From a virus, in IMG/VR virus record IMGVR_UViG_3300035698_007241, positions 1 through 48,644 of that record: DNA of 48,644 bases. One strand, 5' to 3'. Positions 18,776 through 26,247 of the stretch are shown in pieces. Below the pieces are notes generated by a model. The model saw nothing but the letters and a program-made list of their open reading frames with translations, had not been told where the DNA came from and did no database searches. Each line of letters opens with the position of its first letter. The stretch's first letter is position 1. Position numbers and translations under genes: made by a program.

Positions 18776-19522
18776 ATGGAAACACTAGTATTAATACCGG
18801 ACATACAAGCGCCACAACAGGACGATAGAGCCATCGATGTAGCCTTAAAGCTCATTAAATATATCAAGCCAACCGAGATTTGTTTTCTCGGGGATGTGAT
18901 ATGTGCTGATCCAGTGTCTAAGTATCCTAAAAATCAATGGAAGGATGCTAGACTAACCCTGATGGATGAAGTGGAAGAAACGAATAGGGTCCTTGATAAG
19001 TTTGATAAAGTGACTGGTGGTGCTAAAAGGAAGTATTTTCTTGAGGGAAACCATGAGACAAGGATACTCAATTGGGCTATTAAGAATACGATGCAGATAG
19101 GAGAATTTATTCCGCTTCAAGTTCAAAGCTTATTGGAAATGGATCGACGTGGGTATAAGTATATTCCACGGAATGGAATCAACCGGCAGCCACTTAAATA
19201 TGATAACTTCGACATCATACATGGCAAATACACTAATAAACATCACGCTTTTAAACATGTGTCAACATTTATGAAAACAATATTCTATGGTCACAATCAC
19301 GACTATCAAGTCTTTTGTCTGACCAATATAGATGGTAAGCCAAGGATGGGAATGTCATGTGGATGTCTCTGTGATTTCGATCAAACATACTCTGACGTTG
19401 GGCCATGCAATTGGATGCACGGAATAACTGTTGTTTACCATGAGAAGTCGGGACATTTCTCCGCCTATTTTATCCCCATTATAAACTATAAAGCTATCTG
19501 GAATGGCAAGGTGTTCGAATGA
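18776..19522 (+). CDS. Calcineurin-like metallophosphoesterase, 248 aa
   Basis: The ATG at 18776 follows AATAGGAGAAAC. The metallophosphoesterase motifs are all present in order: D9-I-Q11 (motif I, Gln replacing the usual His), G39-D40, G91-N-H-E94, H149 and G172-H-N-H175. These residues bind two metal ions that hydrolyse phosphomonoesters or phosphodiesters. Phages carry such enzymes near DNA metabolism genes, but the substrate cannot be told from sequence. It lies just behind a terminator, 13 bases downstream of its T tract, so either read-through or a promoter I cannot see serves it. The Q11 substitution is worth noting because that position normally ligates one metal. Confidence 0.85.
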   Translation: METLVLIPDIQAPQQDDRAIDVALKLIKYIKPTEICFLGDVICADPVSKYPKNQWKDARLTLMDEVEETNRVLDKFDKVTGGAKRKYFLEGNHETRILNWAIKNTMQIGEFIPLQVQSLLEMDRRGYKYIPRNGINRQPLKYDNFDIIHGKYTNKHHAFKHVSTFMKTIFYGHNHDYQVFCLTNIDGKPRMGMSCGCLCDFDQTYSDVGPCNWMHGITVVYHEKSGHFSAYFIPIINYKAIWNGKVFE

Positions 19523-19938
19523 GACAGGAGACTATATTATGGAATTGGAGAAGACCATGGCAACCTTTTCATAGGGCTGCCCTTCTGACAAAAGACATTG
19601 ACTTATTCGAAGTAGCGAGAGAATTACCTTTGTCCGTTGACAGGGGAAAGTATGGGGGGTATTATCACTTAAACTTACTCTCTGCCAAGGATTATAGAAA
19701 AATTTCAGACAGTATAAAAGGAATAGACGGTATGGATAATAAGATAGAAAAATTTATACATGGAACATATAATGTGTATACTGAATCAAAAACTATACAT
19801 GACGAGATTATGAAATGGACCAAATCTATCGAGAGAGGCAAGTATAAATATCCTGATGGTCGTAGAGGTTGGGATGTAGTAATACTTGCGAAAGACAAGA
19901 ATCGAGCCGAATCACTGATATTAAATGACAAAAAATAA
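19519..19938 (+). CDS. Unknown protein, 139 aa
   Basis: The ATG at 19519 overlaps the metallophosphoesterase stop (ATGA), implying coupling. The product is mixed alpha/beta with an N-terminal Trp-rich start (ETILWNWRRPWQPFHRAA) and a C-terminal GRRGWDVVILAKDKNRAES block. I recognise no family. It ends at the bidirectional terminator and is the last gene of the plus-strand block. Confidence 0.72.
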   Translation: MRQETILWNWRRPWQPFHRAALLTKDIDLFEVARELPLSVDRGKYGGYYHLNLLSAKDYRKISDSIKGIDGMDNKIEKFIHGTYNVYTESKTIHDEIMKWTKSIERGKYKYPDGRRGWDVVILAKDKNRAESLILNDKK

Positions 19939-19975
19939 GGCCGTTGTAAGGCAACAACTTACAATGGCCAGTTTT
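19939..19975. terminator. Bidirectional intrinsic terminator between converging operons
   Basis: GGCCGTTGTAAG (19939-19950) pairs with CTTACAATGGCC (19958-19969) over 12 bp with one wobble and a 7-base loop. On the plus strand it is followed by AGTTTT; on the minus strand by TTATTTTTT. It lies between the plus gene ending at 19938 and the minus gene ending at 20012. Confidence 0.88.
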
Positions 19976-20011
19976 GCAGATTAGCCTGCTCAGTAAAATC
20001 TATTACAAATT

Positions 20012-20500
20012 CTATATACCTAGTCGCCTCCCATAAACAGCCATCAAATAAGCCTCAGCGATAGCTATTTTATGTTTCTTATTAGCTTTCTTGTCGTCGA
20101 ATAACGTAGGACATAACTGCAAAGCTCTCACTATCGCGCCATCTTTATCCATCCCCGGCATCATTGCCTTTTTCCATGTCTGCGGTGGGACCTCAGTGAA
20201 TGGGATCTGAAGACCGGTTATTAAGCCAAGTAGAATACCATAACCCTTACCAAAGTTAAACATTGATGTCACTCCTTGACCTGGCATGGCGTGGACCTTC
20301 TCGAGGATGACATGTTGCTCACGTTCAAGACCATCAACAAGCCATCTCCTCAGTGGCTCAATCTCAATATCTCTTTTGGCCTTTTTATTAACAGTAATCT
20401 TTACTGTCGGCATGACCTCCCACACAAACGTATCATCCGGATACAACGCACACGCGCCACCATCAAGCCCGGGATCGATCCCAATTATTATTTTACTCAT
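20012..20500 (-). CDS. RuvC-like Holliday-junction resolvase, 162 aa
   Basis: The start is ATG at 20500, seven bases after GGAGGG; in-frame upstream ATGs lie inside the previous gene. The RNase H-fold nuclease pattern is visible: G-I-D9-P-G-L near the N-terminus, I-L-E67-K-V in the middle, and H143-K-I-A-I-A-E149-A at the end. It would resolve branched DNA before packaging. It is the last gene of the minus-strand early block and overlaps the stop of the preceding gene by 4 bases. The H/E replacement of the usual terminal D...D pair is common among phage RuvC relatives. Confidence 0.8.
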   Translation of the reverse strand: MSKIIIGIDPGLDGGACALYPDDTFVWEVMPTVKITVNKKAKRDIEIEPLRRWLVDGLEREQHVILEKVHAMPGQGVTSMFNFGKGYGILLGLITGLQIPFTEVPPQTWKKAMMPGMDKDGAIVRALQLCPTLFDDKKANKKHKIAIAEAYLMAVYGRRLGI

Positions 20501-20745
20501 TGCGAATCCCTCCATATAATCGACATACAATGAAAGGCGACTGCCGCGAGATGATGCTGGCCATCCGGATCGACCTTGTTGCCAGCTTGATACCTAAAAA
20601 GATGTCGGCCAATCTTCGCTATCTCCTCTTCTCTAGTATAACACTCTTTCCAGTCATCTTCCTTATATTTCTCAACGCCAACCTCATAAGCTTTCACGAG
20701 TGCATCAAGCCCCTCCTTTGGTACTAGATCTGTCCCTGTCTTCAT
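20497..20745 (-). CDS. MazG/MazZ-like nucleotide pyrophosphohydrolase (DUF5664 type), 82 aa
   Basis: The ATG at 20745 follows GAGGAGAAGAA. The sequence carries the all-alpha NTP pyrophosphatase pattern: KYKEDDWKE, then EEIAKIGRHLFRYQAG and DPDGQHHLAAVAFH, matching the phage dATP/dGTP diphosphohydrolase family (DUF5664). Such enzymes adjust dNTP pools; in some phages they belong to the aminoadenine (Z) pathway. I see no PurZ or DatZ partner in this genome, so a Z-genome is not supported. Substrate specificity is unproven. Confidence 0.75.
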   Translation of the reverse strand: MKTGTDLVPKEGLDALVKAYEVGVEKYKEDDWKECYTREEEIAKIGRHLFRYQAGNKVDPDGQHHLAAVAFHCMSIIWRDSQ

Positions 20746-20834
20746 TTCTTCTCCTCACATATTAAGGTTATCGCCCCTGTGATAATGAAGCTATACAGCA
20801 ATATCAACAGGAACATTATTAAGTTACCACTCAT
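20742..20834 (-). CDS. Tiny single-span membrane peptide, 30 aa
   Basis: The ATG at 20834 overlaps the end of the preceding small gene and the TGA overlaps the next ATG. The product (MSGNLIMFLLILLYSFIITG onward, ending CEEKK) is one hydrophobic helix with a charged tail. Its 3' end supplies the ribosome site of the downstream gene, so it may partly be a coupling leader. No clear ribosome site of its own; confidence is limited. Confidence 0.45.
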   Translation of the reverse strand: MSGNLIMFLLILLYSFIITGAITLICEEKK

Positions 20835-20943
20835 AATATAGTGGAACACCACAACAGTCTAATATTAAAAGCACTATTACTATTATACATCCACAGACTA
20901 CAAATACTGCCTGTGGTCCCTTATTATCATAGCTACCTGACAT
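20824..20943 (-). CDS. Small single-span membrane protein, 39 aa
   Basis: The ATG at 20943 follows GGGAG with 7-base spacing; longer in-frame readings overlap the HNH gene. Residues 13-31 (VFVVCGCIIVIVLLILDCC) form one membrane helix with three Cys. The function is unknown. It is one of several tiny membrane proteins in this operon. Confidence 0.6.
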   Translation of the reverse strand: MSGSYDNKGPQAVFVVCGCIIVIVLLILDCCGVPLYYEW

Positions 20944-21409
20944 TATCGACTCCCTTCTCCCCCTGTGATAAAACCTCGCGGGCAGTTGCAAGGTGAGCAT
21001 TCTTATGACAGCTCCTACATAGCCATTCAACATTTAGTGGTTGTGAGTAGTCTGGATGATGCCCGTCAACCTTGGCTTCACCGCAGAGGCAGGGTTGCCT
21101 TGCAAGGGTGCCATTTCTTAACGCTGTTCTCACCATACCCTGCGCTCGGATTTTCTCTGGATTAGCCCTATCATATTCCTTCGTTACTGACAGGTGTTTA
21201 TCCCTGTTTTTGAGATACCATGCTTTATGGTATTCCCTCAGTTCCGGCAGAAGTTTTTCTCTATTTTTTAGCCTCCATGTTTTATTATATGCACCTTGGC
21301 ATACTTTACACGCACTTGATACACCGTAACGTCCTGATTTATGCTTATAATATTCTGTTATTGGCTTTGTTCTACCGCATTCGCCACATTTCTTTTGTAT
21401 TTCCCCCAT
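20933..21409 (-). CDS. HNH-type endonuclease with N-terminal zinc ribbon, 158 aa
   Basis: The ATG at 21409 overlaps the preceding TGA (TGATG), with GGGAGCG upstream. Residues 7-39 hold two CxxC pairs (CGECGRTKPITEYYKHKSG onward to CKVC), as in recombination-endonuclease-VII-related proteins. After a basic helical linker, the C-terminus has CLCGEAKVDGHHPDY followed by WLCRSCHKNAH, an HNH/beta-beta-alpha-metal pattern with a DGHHPDY core. It could be a homing-type nuclease or a junction endonuclease complementing the RuvC-like protein. Catalytic His and zinc ligands appear intact. Confidence 0.75.
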   Translation of the reverse strand: MGEIQKKCGECGRTKPITEYYKHKSGRYGVSSACKVCQGAYNKTWRLKNREKLLPELREYHKAWYLKNRDKHLSVTKEYDRANPEKIRAQGMVRTALRNGTLARQPCLCGEAKVDGHHPDYSQPLNVEWLCRSCHKNAHLATAREVLSQGEKGVDNVR

Positions 21410-21957
21410 CAGTCGCTCCCATCGTTGGGGTTGTCGGGATATAGTCTTTCGTTGCACATTCTCTCTATTTTGTTGATTGACTCAATATCCGCTAATACTT
21501 CTTTATCTGAATGAGGTGAGCCCCGAAGCCTTTTCACTTCCTTTTTTAAAAGCTCCCTATACATATCCATTCCATTACAGATTAATACACACTCGGAATT
21601 ATTAAATGATTTTCCTTCATATTCTTTCAGCTTGGACTCGCTCTCGGATAGGCGCTTGTCGAGGTCGTCATATTCCTTCTCCAACTCAGCGGCCTCAAAG
21701 TCTCTCTTGGAACTCCTGATGCCGATAGCTTTGATCAATTCTATTTCTCGTTCTCTCAGCAATGCGGATATGGCTAAATTCATCTCCTCCAATCTTACGT
21801 CACCTCTATTATTCCGATATAAAATATCGGCAACTATTCTCTCCGCCAATGCCTCCGGTGTTTTGATCTCGCTTGATTCGGTCGGGGCAACTTTTGATTT
21901 GCTGCGTTCCAACATTACAAACATCCATTCATCTATTTTCTTTTCTTTCTCACCCAT
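21409..21957 (-). CDS. Coiled-coil protein of unknown function, 182 aa
   Basis: The ATG at 21957 lies just after the preceding gene. The sequence is strongly charged, with a likely coiled coil over residues 85-120 (EAAELEKEYDDLDKRLSESE). No catalytic motif was recognised. It overlaps the HNH gene start by one base. Confidence 0.68.
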   Translation of the reverse strand: MGEKEKKIDEWMFVMLERSKSKVAPTESSEIKTPEALAERIVADILYRNNRGDVRLEEMNLAISALLREREIELIKAIGIRSSKRDFEAAELEKEYDDLDKRLSESESKLKEYEGKSFNNSECVLICNGMDMYRELLKKEVKRLRGSPHSDKEVLADIESINKIERMCNERLYPDNPNDGSD

Positions 21958-21959
21958 TA

Positions 21960-22163
21960 CTATTCCTCCGATTCAGATTTTTTAGATTCCATCTGGGCAT
22001 TGAGTATTATAGTTTTCTTACGATAACAATTACTAACAATAGCCTTAAATACATTCTTTTGATGCGGTAGATTCCCAGTATGCGTTCCATCCATCACTCT
22101 CTGCAATGCTTCAACATACTCCGTCATTTGGCCTAATGCCTCTTCCAAACGCCCCTCACTCAT
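21960..22163 (-). CDS. Small unknown protein, 67 aa
   Basis: The ATG at 22163 follows GGGAGTGAAAG. The product is helical, with an N-terminal amphipathic helix (LEEALGQMTEYVEALQRVMD) and a charged tail. It is also seen to overlap the end of the preceding small gene by 8 bases. No family recognised. Confidence 0.6.
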   Translation of the reverse strand: MSEGRLEEALGQMTEYVEALQRVMDGTHTGNLPHQKNVFKAIVSNCYRKKTIILNAQMESKKSESEE

Positions 22164-22323
22164 CTTTCACTCCCGCGTTTGCGTCTGAGATGAGTTGTTC
22201 AGTATCATTCAATGATAAATCTTTGTAGTGTGGCGATACATTAGAAAGTGCCGAATTATATATCATAATCTTTTGTTCTGGCTCATTCCATATATACTTT
22301 GCAACTTCTTTCTTCTCTGGCAT
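22156..22323 (-). CDS. Small unknown protein, 55 aa
   Basis: The ATG at 22323 follows an excellent CAGGAGGTAATT ribosome site, and the frame is open to TGA 22158-22156. The product begins MPEKKEVAKYIWNEPEQKIM and ends in an acidic tail. It overlaps the next gene by 8 bases, the usual spacing in this operon. No family recognised. Confidence 0.65.
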   Translation of the reverse strand: MPEKKEVAKYIWNEPEQKIMIYNSALSNVSPHYKDLSLNDTEQLISDANAGVKDE

Positions 22324-22338
22324 AATTACCTCCTGTTA

Positions 22339-22545
22339 TTAAGTAAAAGTTCCCCAACAATCCGAATCTGATGATATAAACCAACCCAATTCGTCAAGTT
22401 TCTTTAAATCTTCATCCGAAATCTTAGCCTCACTATCACCAAAAGCGAAGAAATCGTGAGAAGCGTAGCATAGAGCTTCTGCATTTTCTGGATATTTCTT
22501 TAATATTGTTAGGCCTTGTATTATGTTTTCTGCATTACTTTTCAC
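22339..22545 (-). CDS. Small acidic unknown protein, 68 aa, GTG start
   Basis: The start is GTG at 22545, preceded by AGGAGAAGGAT. The product is acidic and compact, with DEDLKKLDELGWFISSDSD near the C-terminus. No family recognised. Confidence 0.62.
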   Translation of the reverse strand: MKSNAENIIQGLTILKKYPENAEALCYASHDFFAFGDSEAKISDEDLKKLDELGWFISSDSDCWGTFT

Positions 22546-22554
22546 ATCCTTCTC

Positions 22555-22770
22555 CTATGTTACAATTATATTTCCGTCAACTATTCGGACTAAACGGTAA
22601 TGGGCAGGTAGTTTTATATCTTTAAACTTATAAAGCAATGGGCACAACACCTTTGAGTCTGATGGGCTTTTAATCATAACCCAACTATAGCCAAAATGTG
22701 GAAATTGATATTTCACCTGCCATCTCGAATCATACTTTGTCATGGGGTGGCATTGATTAAGAGTCATCAT
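22555..22770 (-). CDS. Small unknown protein, 71 aa
   Basis: It starts ATG-ATG at 22770, overlapping the end of the zinc-ribbon gene by 4 bases. The product is beta-rich and aromatic (VKYQFPHFGYSWVMIKSP) and ends in DGNIIVT. No catalytic motif. The function is unknown. Confidence 0.6.
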   Translation of the reverse strand: MMTLNQCHPMTKYDSRWQVKYQFPHFGYSWVMIKSPSDSKVLCPLLYKFKDIKLPAHYRLVRIVDGNIIVT

Positions 22771-23024
22771 TGGGAGCCTCCGATAAATTCCGGTTGTGAT
22801 CTGAATGCAACAGCATTTACTACCAAGGTATCCTTACAATCTCGACACCATATTAAAGGACAATCTTCACAGAGAGGAGCATCATCATTCATTAATGTGT
22901 CACCCCACCAGAAAGAACAATCATATTCTTCTGGCCCATTTTCATTAGCAGGCGTAAAATATCCTCTACCACAACCCAATGCTTCATTGTTCCCACAATT
23001 AGGGCAAACTCTCTTTTCACTCAC
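22767..23024 (-). CDS. Zinc-ribbon protein, copy 1 of a paralogous pair, 85 aa
   Basis: The ATG at 23024 gives MSEKRVCPNCGNNEALGCG, then a mid-protein DCSFWWGDTL and CEDCPLIWCRDCKD. Four Cys pairs or singletons suggest two zinc sites. The protein is clearly related to the product of 26402-26677, which shares the layout CPNCG...EALxCG...EYDC/EFDC...DTL...CxDCPLxxCxxCKD. Zinc ribbons of this size often bind nucleic acid or protein partners; the exact function is unknown. Confidence 0.75.
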   Translation of the reverse strand: MSEKRVCPNCGNNEALGCGRGYFTPANENGPEEYDCSFWWGDTLMNDDAPLCEDCPLIWCRDCKDTLVVNAVAFRSQPEFIGGSQ

Positions 23025-23227
23025 TTTCCTTCCTCCTCTATTGCTTCTAATATTATGCGGGCGATTTCTTGGATGCCACTTGAACTTAATATGCTGTCTC
23101 CACCTTTTGTTTGTGAATCGACTGGAATTTCCTCATCAAGAATACAAATAGTGCTGGCAGCTGGTAAAAAAGAAAATACAAACAATCGCTCCGCTATCTT
23201 CCTCGCGCATTTCTCTGCTACAGTCAT
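23021..23227 (-). CDS. Small unknown protein, 68 aa
   Basis: The ATG at 23227 is preceded by TTGGAGGAGTCCCA, and the TGA overlaps the next ATG. The product is alpha/beta with an N-terminal helix (AEKCARKIAERLF) and a C-terminal acidic helix (IARIILEAIEEEGK). No family recognised. Confidence 0.6.
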   Translation of the reverse strand: MTVAEKCARKIAERLFVFSFLPAASTICILDEEIPVDSQTKGGDSILSSSGIQEIARIILEAIEEEGK

Positions 23228-23346
23228 TGGGACTCCTCCAATTTGTCAGCTATTCTTTTTAATGATTCCTTAATTGATAAAAGCTCAAAAGTGCTTAAAC
23301 AAAGAAAGAAACATATCCCGCTTAATATTATTACTATTCCAGTCAT
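23224..23346 (-). CDS. Small single-span membrane protein, 40 aa
   Basis: The ATG at 23346 follows GGAGGAGCCCCA, and the stop overlaps the next gene's ATG. Residues 3-21 (GIVIILSGICFFLCLSTF) form a membrane helix, followed by a basic amphipathic tail (SLKRIADKLEESQ). Strong ribosome site and coupling on both sides support a real gene. The function is unknown. Confidence 0.65.
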   Translation of the reverse strand: MTGIVIILSGICFFLCLSTFELLSIKESLKRIADKLEESQ

Positions 23347-23699
23347 TGGGGCTCCTCCTGCTCATATCTTTTTGAAATTTCTAACATCTTTTTCATATTA
23401 GGATTAGGCTCTTTCCCATATTTGTCAGGCGCATATCTTTGATAAAATGGTTGTGCAAAATGTATTAATCTATGAGCCTCTTTCAGTTCGGATTCAAGGC
23501 CACGAACCAAAAGAGTTTCATTGTCCAAAACTGATTCCCTAACTTCGTGAGCATACTTAATTATCTTTGCGGTAAATTGCCTACGAGAATAGTAACCATT
23601 TTCAAACTGTGAGCATAACCACTCCACCAATTCATCAACTGTCAATAAATCCTTGACGATTGGTTGAGCTGTTGCATTTTTTGCAATAGCTGGTTCCAT
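23343..23699 (-). CDS. Unknown helical protein, 118 aa
   Basis: I chose ATG 23699 because GGAGGGG lies seven bases upstream; the longer in-frame reading overlaps the preceding small gene. The product contains LTVDELVEWLCSQFENGYYS and a helical middle part, ending YEQEEPQ. No family recognised. Confidence 0.65.
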   Translation of the reverse strand: MEPAIAKNATAQPIVKDLLTVDELVEWLCSQFENGYYSRRQFTAKIIKYAHEVRESVLDNETLLVRGLESELKEAHRLIHFAQPFYQRYAPDKYGKEPNPNMKKMLEISKRYEQEEPQ

Positions 23700-23700
23700 C

Positions 23701-23796
23701 TCATTTCCCCTCCACTTGATATGATGTCTGCGCAAACACCTTCACCTGAACCGGCAAGGCCAATAATATCAGTAATAATAGAAATATCTTTCTCAT
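23701..23796 (-). CDS. 31-aa peptide consisting mainly of a signal sequence
   Basis: The ATG at 23796 overlaps the stop of the lipoprotein gene (ATGA). The peptide MRKIFLLLLILLALPVQVKV onward to FAQTSYQVEGK has a basic start, a long hydrophobic core and a VFA-Q cleavage-like site. The ribosome site is weak, so expression probably depends on coupling. It may be a membrane peptide partner of the lipoprotein upstream. Confidence 0.5.
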   Translation of the reverse strand: MRKIFLLLLILLALPVQVKVFAQTSYQVEGK

Positions 23797-24035
23797 TTTC
23801 CACACTCGCTTTCAAGAACTGAGTCAATAAACATTGAATCTATACCGCTTTTAATCATCCAGTATCTAATAAGTTTATGAGAGTTTTCTATTATCTCAAT
23901 GCTCTCTTCCAATCTTGCCCTTAATATTCTATTTTCCGATTTAAGCATATCAATTTCCGCTTGTTTTAATTCCACGTCATTTCCCGCACACCCCATAAGC
24001 AAAAACATAATTAATAACACTGGTAATAGTTTCAT
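23793..24035 (-). CDS. Small coiled-coil lipoprotein (spanin-like layout), 80 aa
   Basis: The ATG at 24035 follows TAGGAGGATTT. Residues 1-16 (MKLLPVLLIMFLLMGC) form a lipoprotein signal with the lipidated Cys at position 16. Residues 20-55 are a likely coiled coil (VELKQAEIDMLKSENRILRA). An outer-membrane lipoprotein with a periplasmic coiled coil is the form of an o-spanin, but it sits among replication genes and not in the lysis cassette, so another envelope role such as exclusion is possible. Confidence 0.7.
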   Translation of the reverse strand: MKLLPVLLIMFLLMGCAGNDVELKQAEIDMLKSENRILRARLEESIEIIENSHKLIRYWMIKSGIDSMFIDSVLESECGK

Positions 24036-24043
24036 AAATCCTC

Positions 24044-25549
24044 CTAAAAATTTAATTCCGATTGATCCTCTCTGTCATCTTTTATCATGTCAAATCCTTC
24101 CTCAAACATAAGCTCCTCATCCTCAAGTTTGTCATCGTGCTTATCCCATTTACGATAATGCTCAAATAACTTCTCGGATAATAAGAACTGATATTTACGA
24201 TACATCCAAAACTCATCAGGCCTATTCGTCCGAACCATTCTTTTCCCAATCCCCATATTCTGTAATTTAGTCATCTTTAAGAGGACAGTCTTCCTCGTAA
24301 CCCCGGTGGAATCAACCATTTCATTTGATGTGAACTTACCCTTCTCTGACGTTTTAAATGGAAGGTTAGTATCAAATAAAAGCTCAACACCTTTTCTGAT
24401 ATCATCCGGGATAGAAGACAGCCCCACTGTCAGAGCTACCTCAAAGTCGTCCCAGGTAATATTCTCCCTGCCACAAGCAAAGGCGTGAGCTTGCAATAGC
24501 TCCTTTATCAGCATAGCCATTCGACCGATACCTTCTTTTTCAACAGTCTGAGAGTTGACTTCAGTCTTATTCTCTAGATCTTTATCGATCCAAGTTGAAG
24601 CTTGGGCGCGACAAGCAGTCACAAATTCAGCCAACATGCCAGTCATCTCAAGGACATCCATATCATCGCCTTTAGGGTCCCATGTAAGAATCCTCGGCAA
24701 GTAACCACAGTGATCCAATAGTGCCTTCTTATCGCTCAACCCTTCTGGTGCATCCTTCGGAGGGTTATAACTCCTCGGATAGGTATGTTCGATAACAAAT
24801 TCAACATAAGTATTGACGGCATGTTTGGCTTTTTTGACTTTAACTCTATACTCACTTTTTGAATCAGAAGTGAATATCTTCATGGCGGTCGAATATCTGT
24901 CGACAGTTCTTTCCCTAACGGGTAGCGATGCTAACAACAATCTATTGCCTACCTTACCCATCTCATTCCAAGCTGTCTGTTTAATGGGCGTGGAGGCTCC
25001 GCAAAGACCAAAGAAATAATCACCCTTAACTGACCTGAGACCGTGGACACCACCGGCATTAGAATAGCCAGTGCCATCAAGGACTCTAGCCAAGACACCA
25101 TAACTGTGCGCCAGGATTTCCTTCGGCTGCCCAAACATAACACCAAGCTCAGGTAGTAGTAATGTTCTATAAGGTATCAAGCTAATAAGATCAGGATGCT
25201 TACCATTCTCTAGTTCTTTCTTCTTAACATTAGCCGACTGAGTAAGAAATGACGCAGGCGTGAAAGCATCAAGTTTTAATGACATAGGTAATTCATCGCA
25301 AAAATCTAGCACTGTAGTTTTACCAGATGAGCTTGAATCGACAAATACTAAGGCTAAAGGATTGGAGGCATTCTTAAACATTGGAGAGAAATGCACGGCC
25401 AACACCATCCTTAACATCAGCCATGTTCTCTCGTCGAATAGACCAACAATCACAGTTCTCAACCTTTCCACTTCAGTAGTGATAGTCTTATCGTTACCCT
25501 CGGAGTCTATGCCCATTTCTTTACGGGCTTGTGCATCGATGTCTGTCAT
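24044..25549 (-). CDS. AAA+ ATPase, replicative helicase candidate, with C-terminal winged helix, 501 aa
   Basis: The start is ATG at 25549. A P-loop SSSSGKTT occupies residues 72-79 (Lys77). LLLPEL near residue 129 resembles Walker B, DYFFGLCGASTPI a sensor-1 strand, and GNRLLLASLP may supply the arginine finger. Around residues 405-440 a winged-helix segment (FTSNEMVDSTGVTRKTVLLK) follows, then an acidic tail. This layout recalls MCM-like or SF3/D5-like helicases more than DnaB. It lies two genes downstream of a CHC2 primase in the same operon, which supports a role in unwinding at the replication fork. Confidence 0.7.
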   Translation of the reverse strand: MTDIDAQARKEMGIDSEGNDKTITTEVERLRTVIVGLFDERTWLMLRMVLAVHFSPMFKNASNPLALVFVDSSSSGKTTVLDFCDELPMSLKLDAFTPASFLTQSANVKKKELENGKHPDLISLIPYRTLLLPELGVMFGQPKEILAHSYGVLARVLDGTGYSNAGGVHGLRSVKGDYFFGLCGASTPIKQTAWNEMGKVGNRLLLASLPVRERTVDRYSTAMKIFTSDSKSEYRVKVKKAKHAVNTYVEFVIEHTYPRSYNPPKDAPEGLSDKKALLDHCGYLPRILTWDPKGDDMDVLEMTGMLAEFVTACRAQASTWIDKDLENKTEVNSQTVEKEGIGRMAMLIKELLQAHAFACGRENITWDDFEVALTVGLSSIPDDIRKGVELLFDTNLPFKTSEKGKFTSNEMVDSTGVTRKTVLLKMTKLQNMGIGKRMVRTNRPDEFWMYRKYQFLLSEKLFEHYRKWDKHDDKLEDEELMFEEGFDMIKDDREDQSELNF

Positions 25550-25552
25550 TTA

Positions 25553-25759
25553 TTATAGTTTCGTCTTTTTTGATTTAGAGCGAAATTCCTTGGATATATC
25601 CTCGTGTGTAATTTTATATATATACACAGGCCCCATCCCACCCGAAACTATTGATTCCATCCGTTTAATTAAGGGTTTTATTTCCCTTTTCGTGCGACAT
25701 GTTTTAATAGACGGTCCACCATAATAGTCGATTACAACTTCGTAGTAACAGTTACTCAT
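25553..25759 (-). CDS. Small basic protein between primase and helicase, 68 aa
   Basis: The ATG at 25759 overlaps the primase stop by 4 bases. It is beta-alpha with a basic C-terminus (ISKEFRSKSKKTKL). No motif recognised. Position suggests an accessory to replication, but that is context only. Confidence 0.62.
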   Translation of the reverse strand: MSNCYYEVVIDYYGGPSIKTCRTKREIKPLIKRMESIVSGGMGPVYIYKITHEDISKEFRSKSKKTKL

Positions 25760-26247
25760 TCTTTTCCTCCATATTTTATCTGATAGCGGTGATAGATATA
25801 CCGTTCATCCCAAAACTCACCAGCATGCTCGGCATACTGAGACAAGGAATGCCTGACACCGAGTGAGGACTGTCTTGCTATCCTAGCCATCCATGTGTAA
25901 AAGTTCCTTAGCATATCTATCAACTCTAACCCTAGCTCCTCAAATGTTTTAGGCTTAGGTGGCGCCTTAACTATGGTCACGCTATCAGTGTCTTTTATTC
26001 CAGCTTTCTTTAACAGATATTTCATTGCCTCACATTTAGTCAACCCAAATAGTTCTTGAGCTAAAATAAGAAGCCCGCCTTTGACACCGCATTTGAAACA
26101 GAAGAAAGTGTGATCCTTAAACGAGAAAGATGACGGATTGTCACCTCCATGAATAGGACAAGCAATACGGGTTCCGCGAGCTTCTATATTCGCATCCGCA
26201 AGTATATCTCGGATAGTTACCTTGTCTGTGATAGCTGAGAAGTTCAA
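25756..26247 (-). CDS. CHC2 zinc-finger primase, zinc domain only, 163 aa, TTG start
   Basis: The start is TTG at 26247, in a TTGA overlap with the previous stop. The DnaG-type zinc motif is present: C30-P-I-H33 ... C50-F-K-C53, followed by GVKGGLLILAQ. A typical DnaG or phage primase carries a TOPRIM or polymerase domain after this module; here only about 100 helical residues follow. Either the catalytic part lies in another protein, such as the AAA+ protein or an unknown, or the protein recruits a host primase. It forms a replication unit with the genes downstream. Confidence 0.78.
   Translation of the reverse strand: MNFSAITDKVTIRDILADANIEARGTRIACPIHGGDNPSSFSFKDHTFFCFKCGVKGGLLILAQELFGLTKCEAMKYLLKKAGIKDTDSVTIVKAPPKPKTFEELGLELIDMLRNFYTWMARIARQSSLGVRHSLSQYAEHAGEFWDERYIYHRYQIKYGGKE

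Noticed and set aside
20497-20745. Evidence for a Z-genome (aminoadenine) phage
   Set aside because: Only a DUF5664-like enzyme is present; no PurZ, DatZ or matching polymerase was recognised.
23642-23827. 61-codon minus-strand frame around the signal-like peptide
   Set aside because: It overlaps three better-supported starts and has no ribosome site; the other frame gives a signal-like peptide with coupled start and stop.
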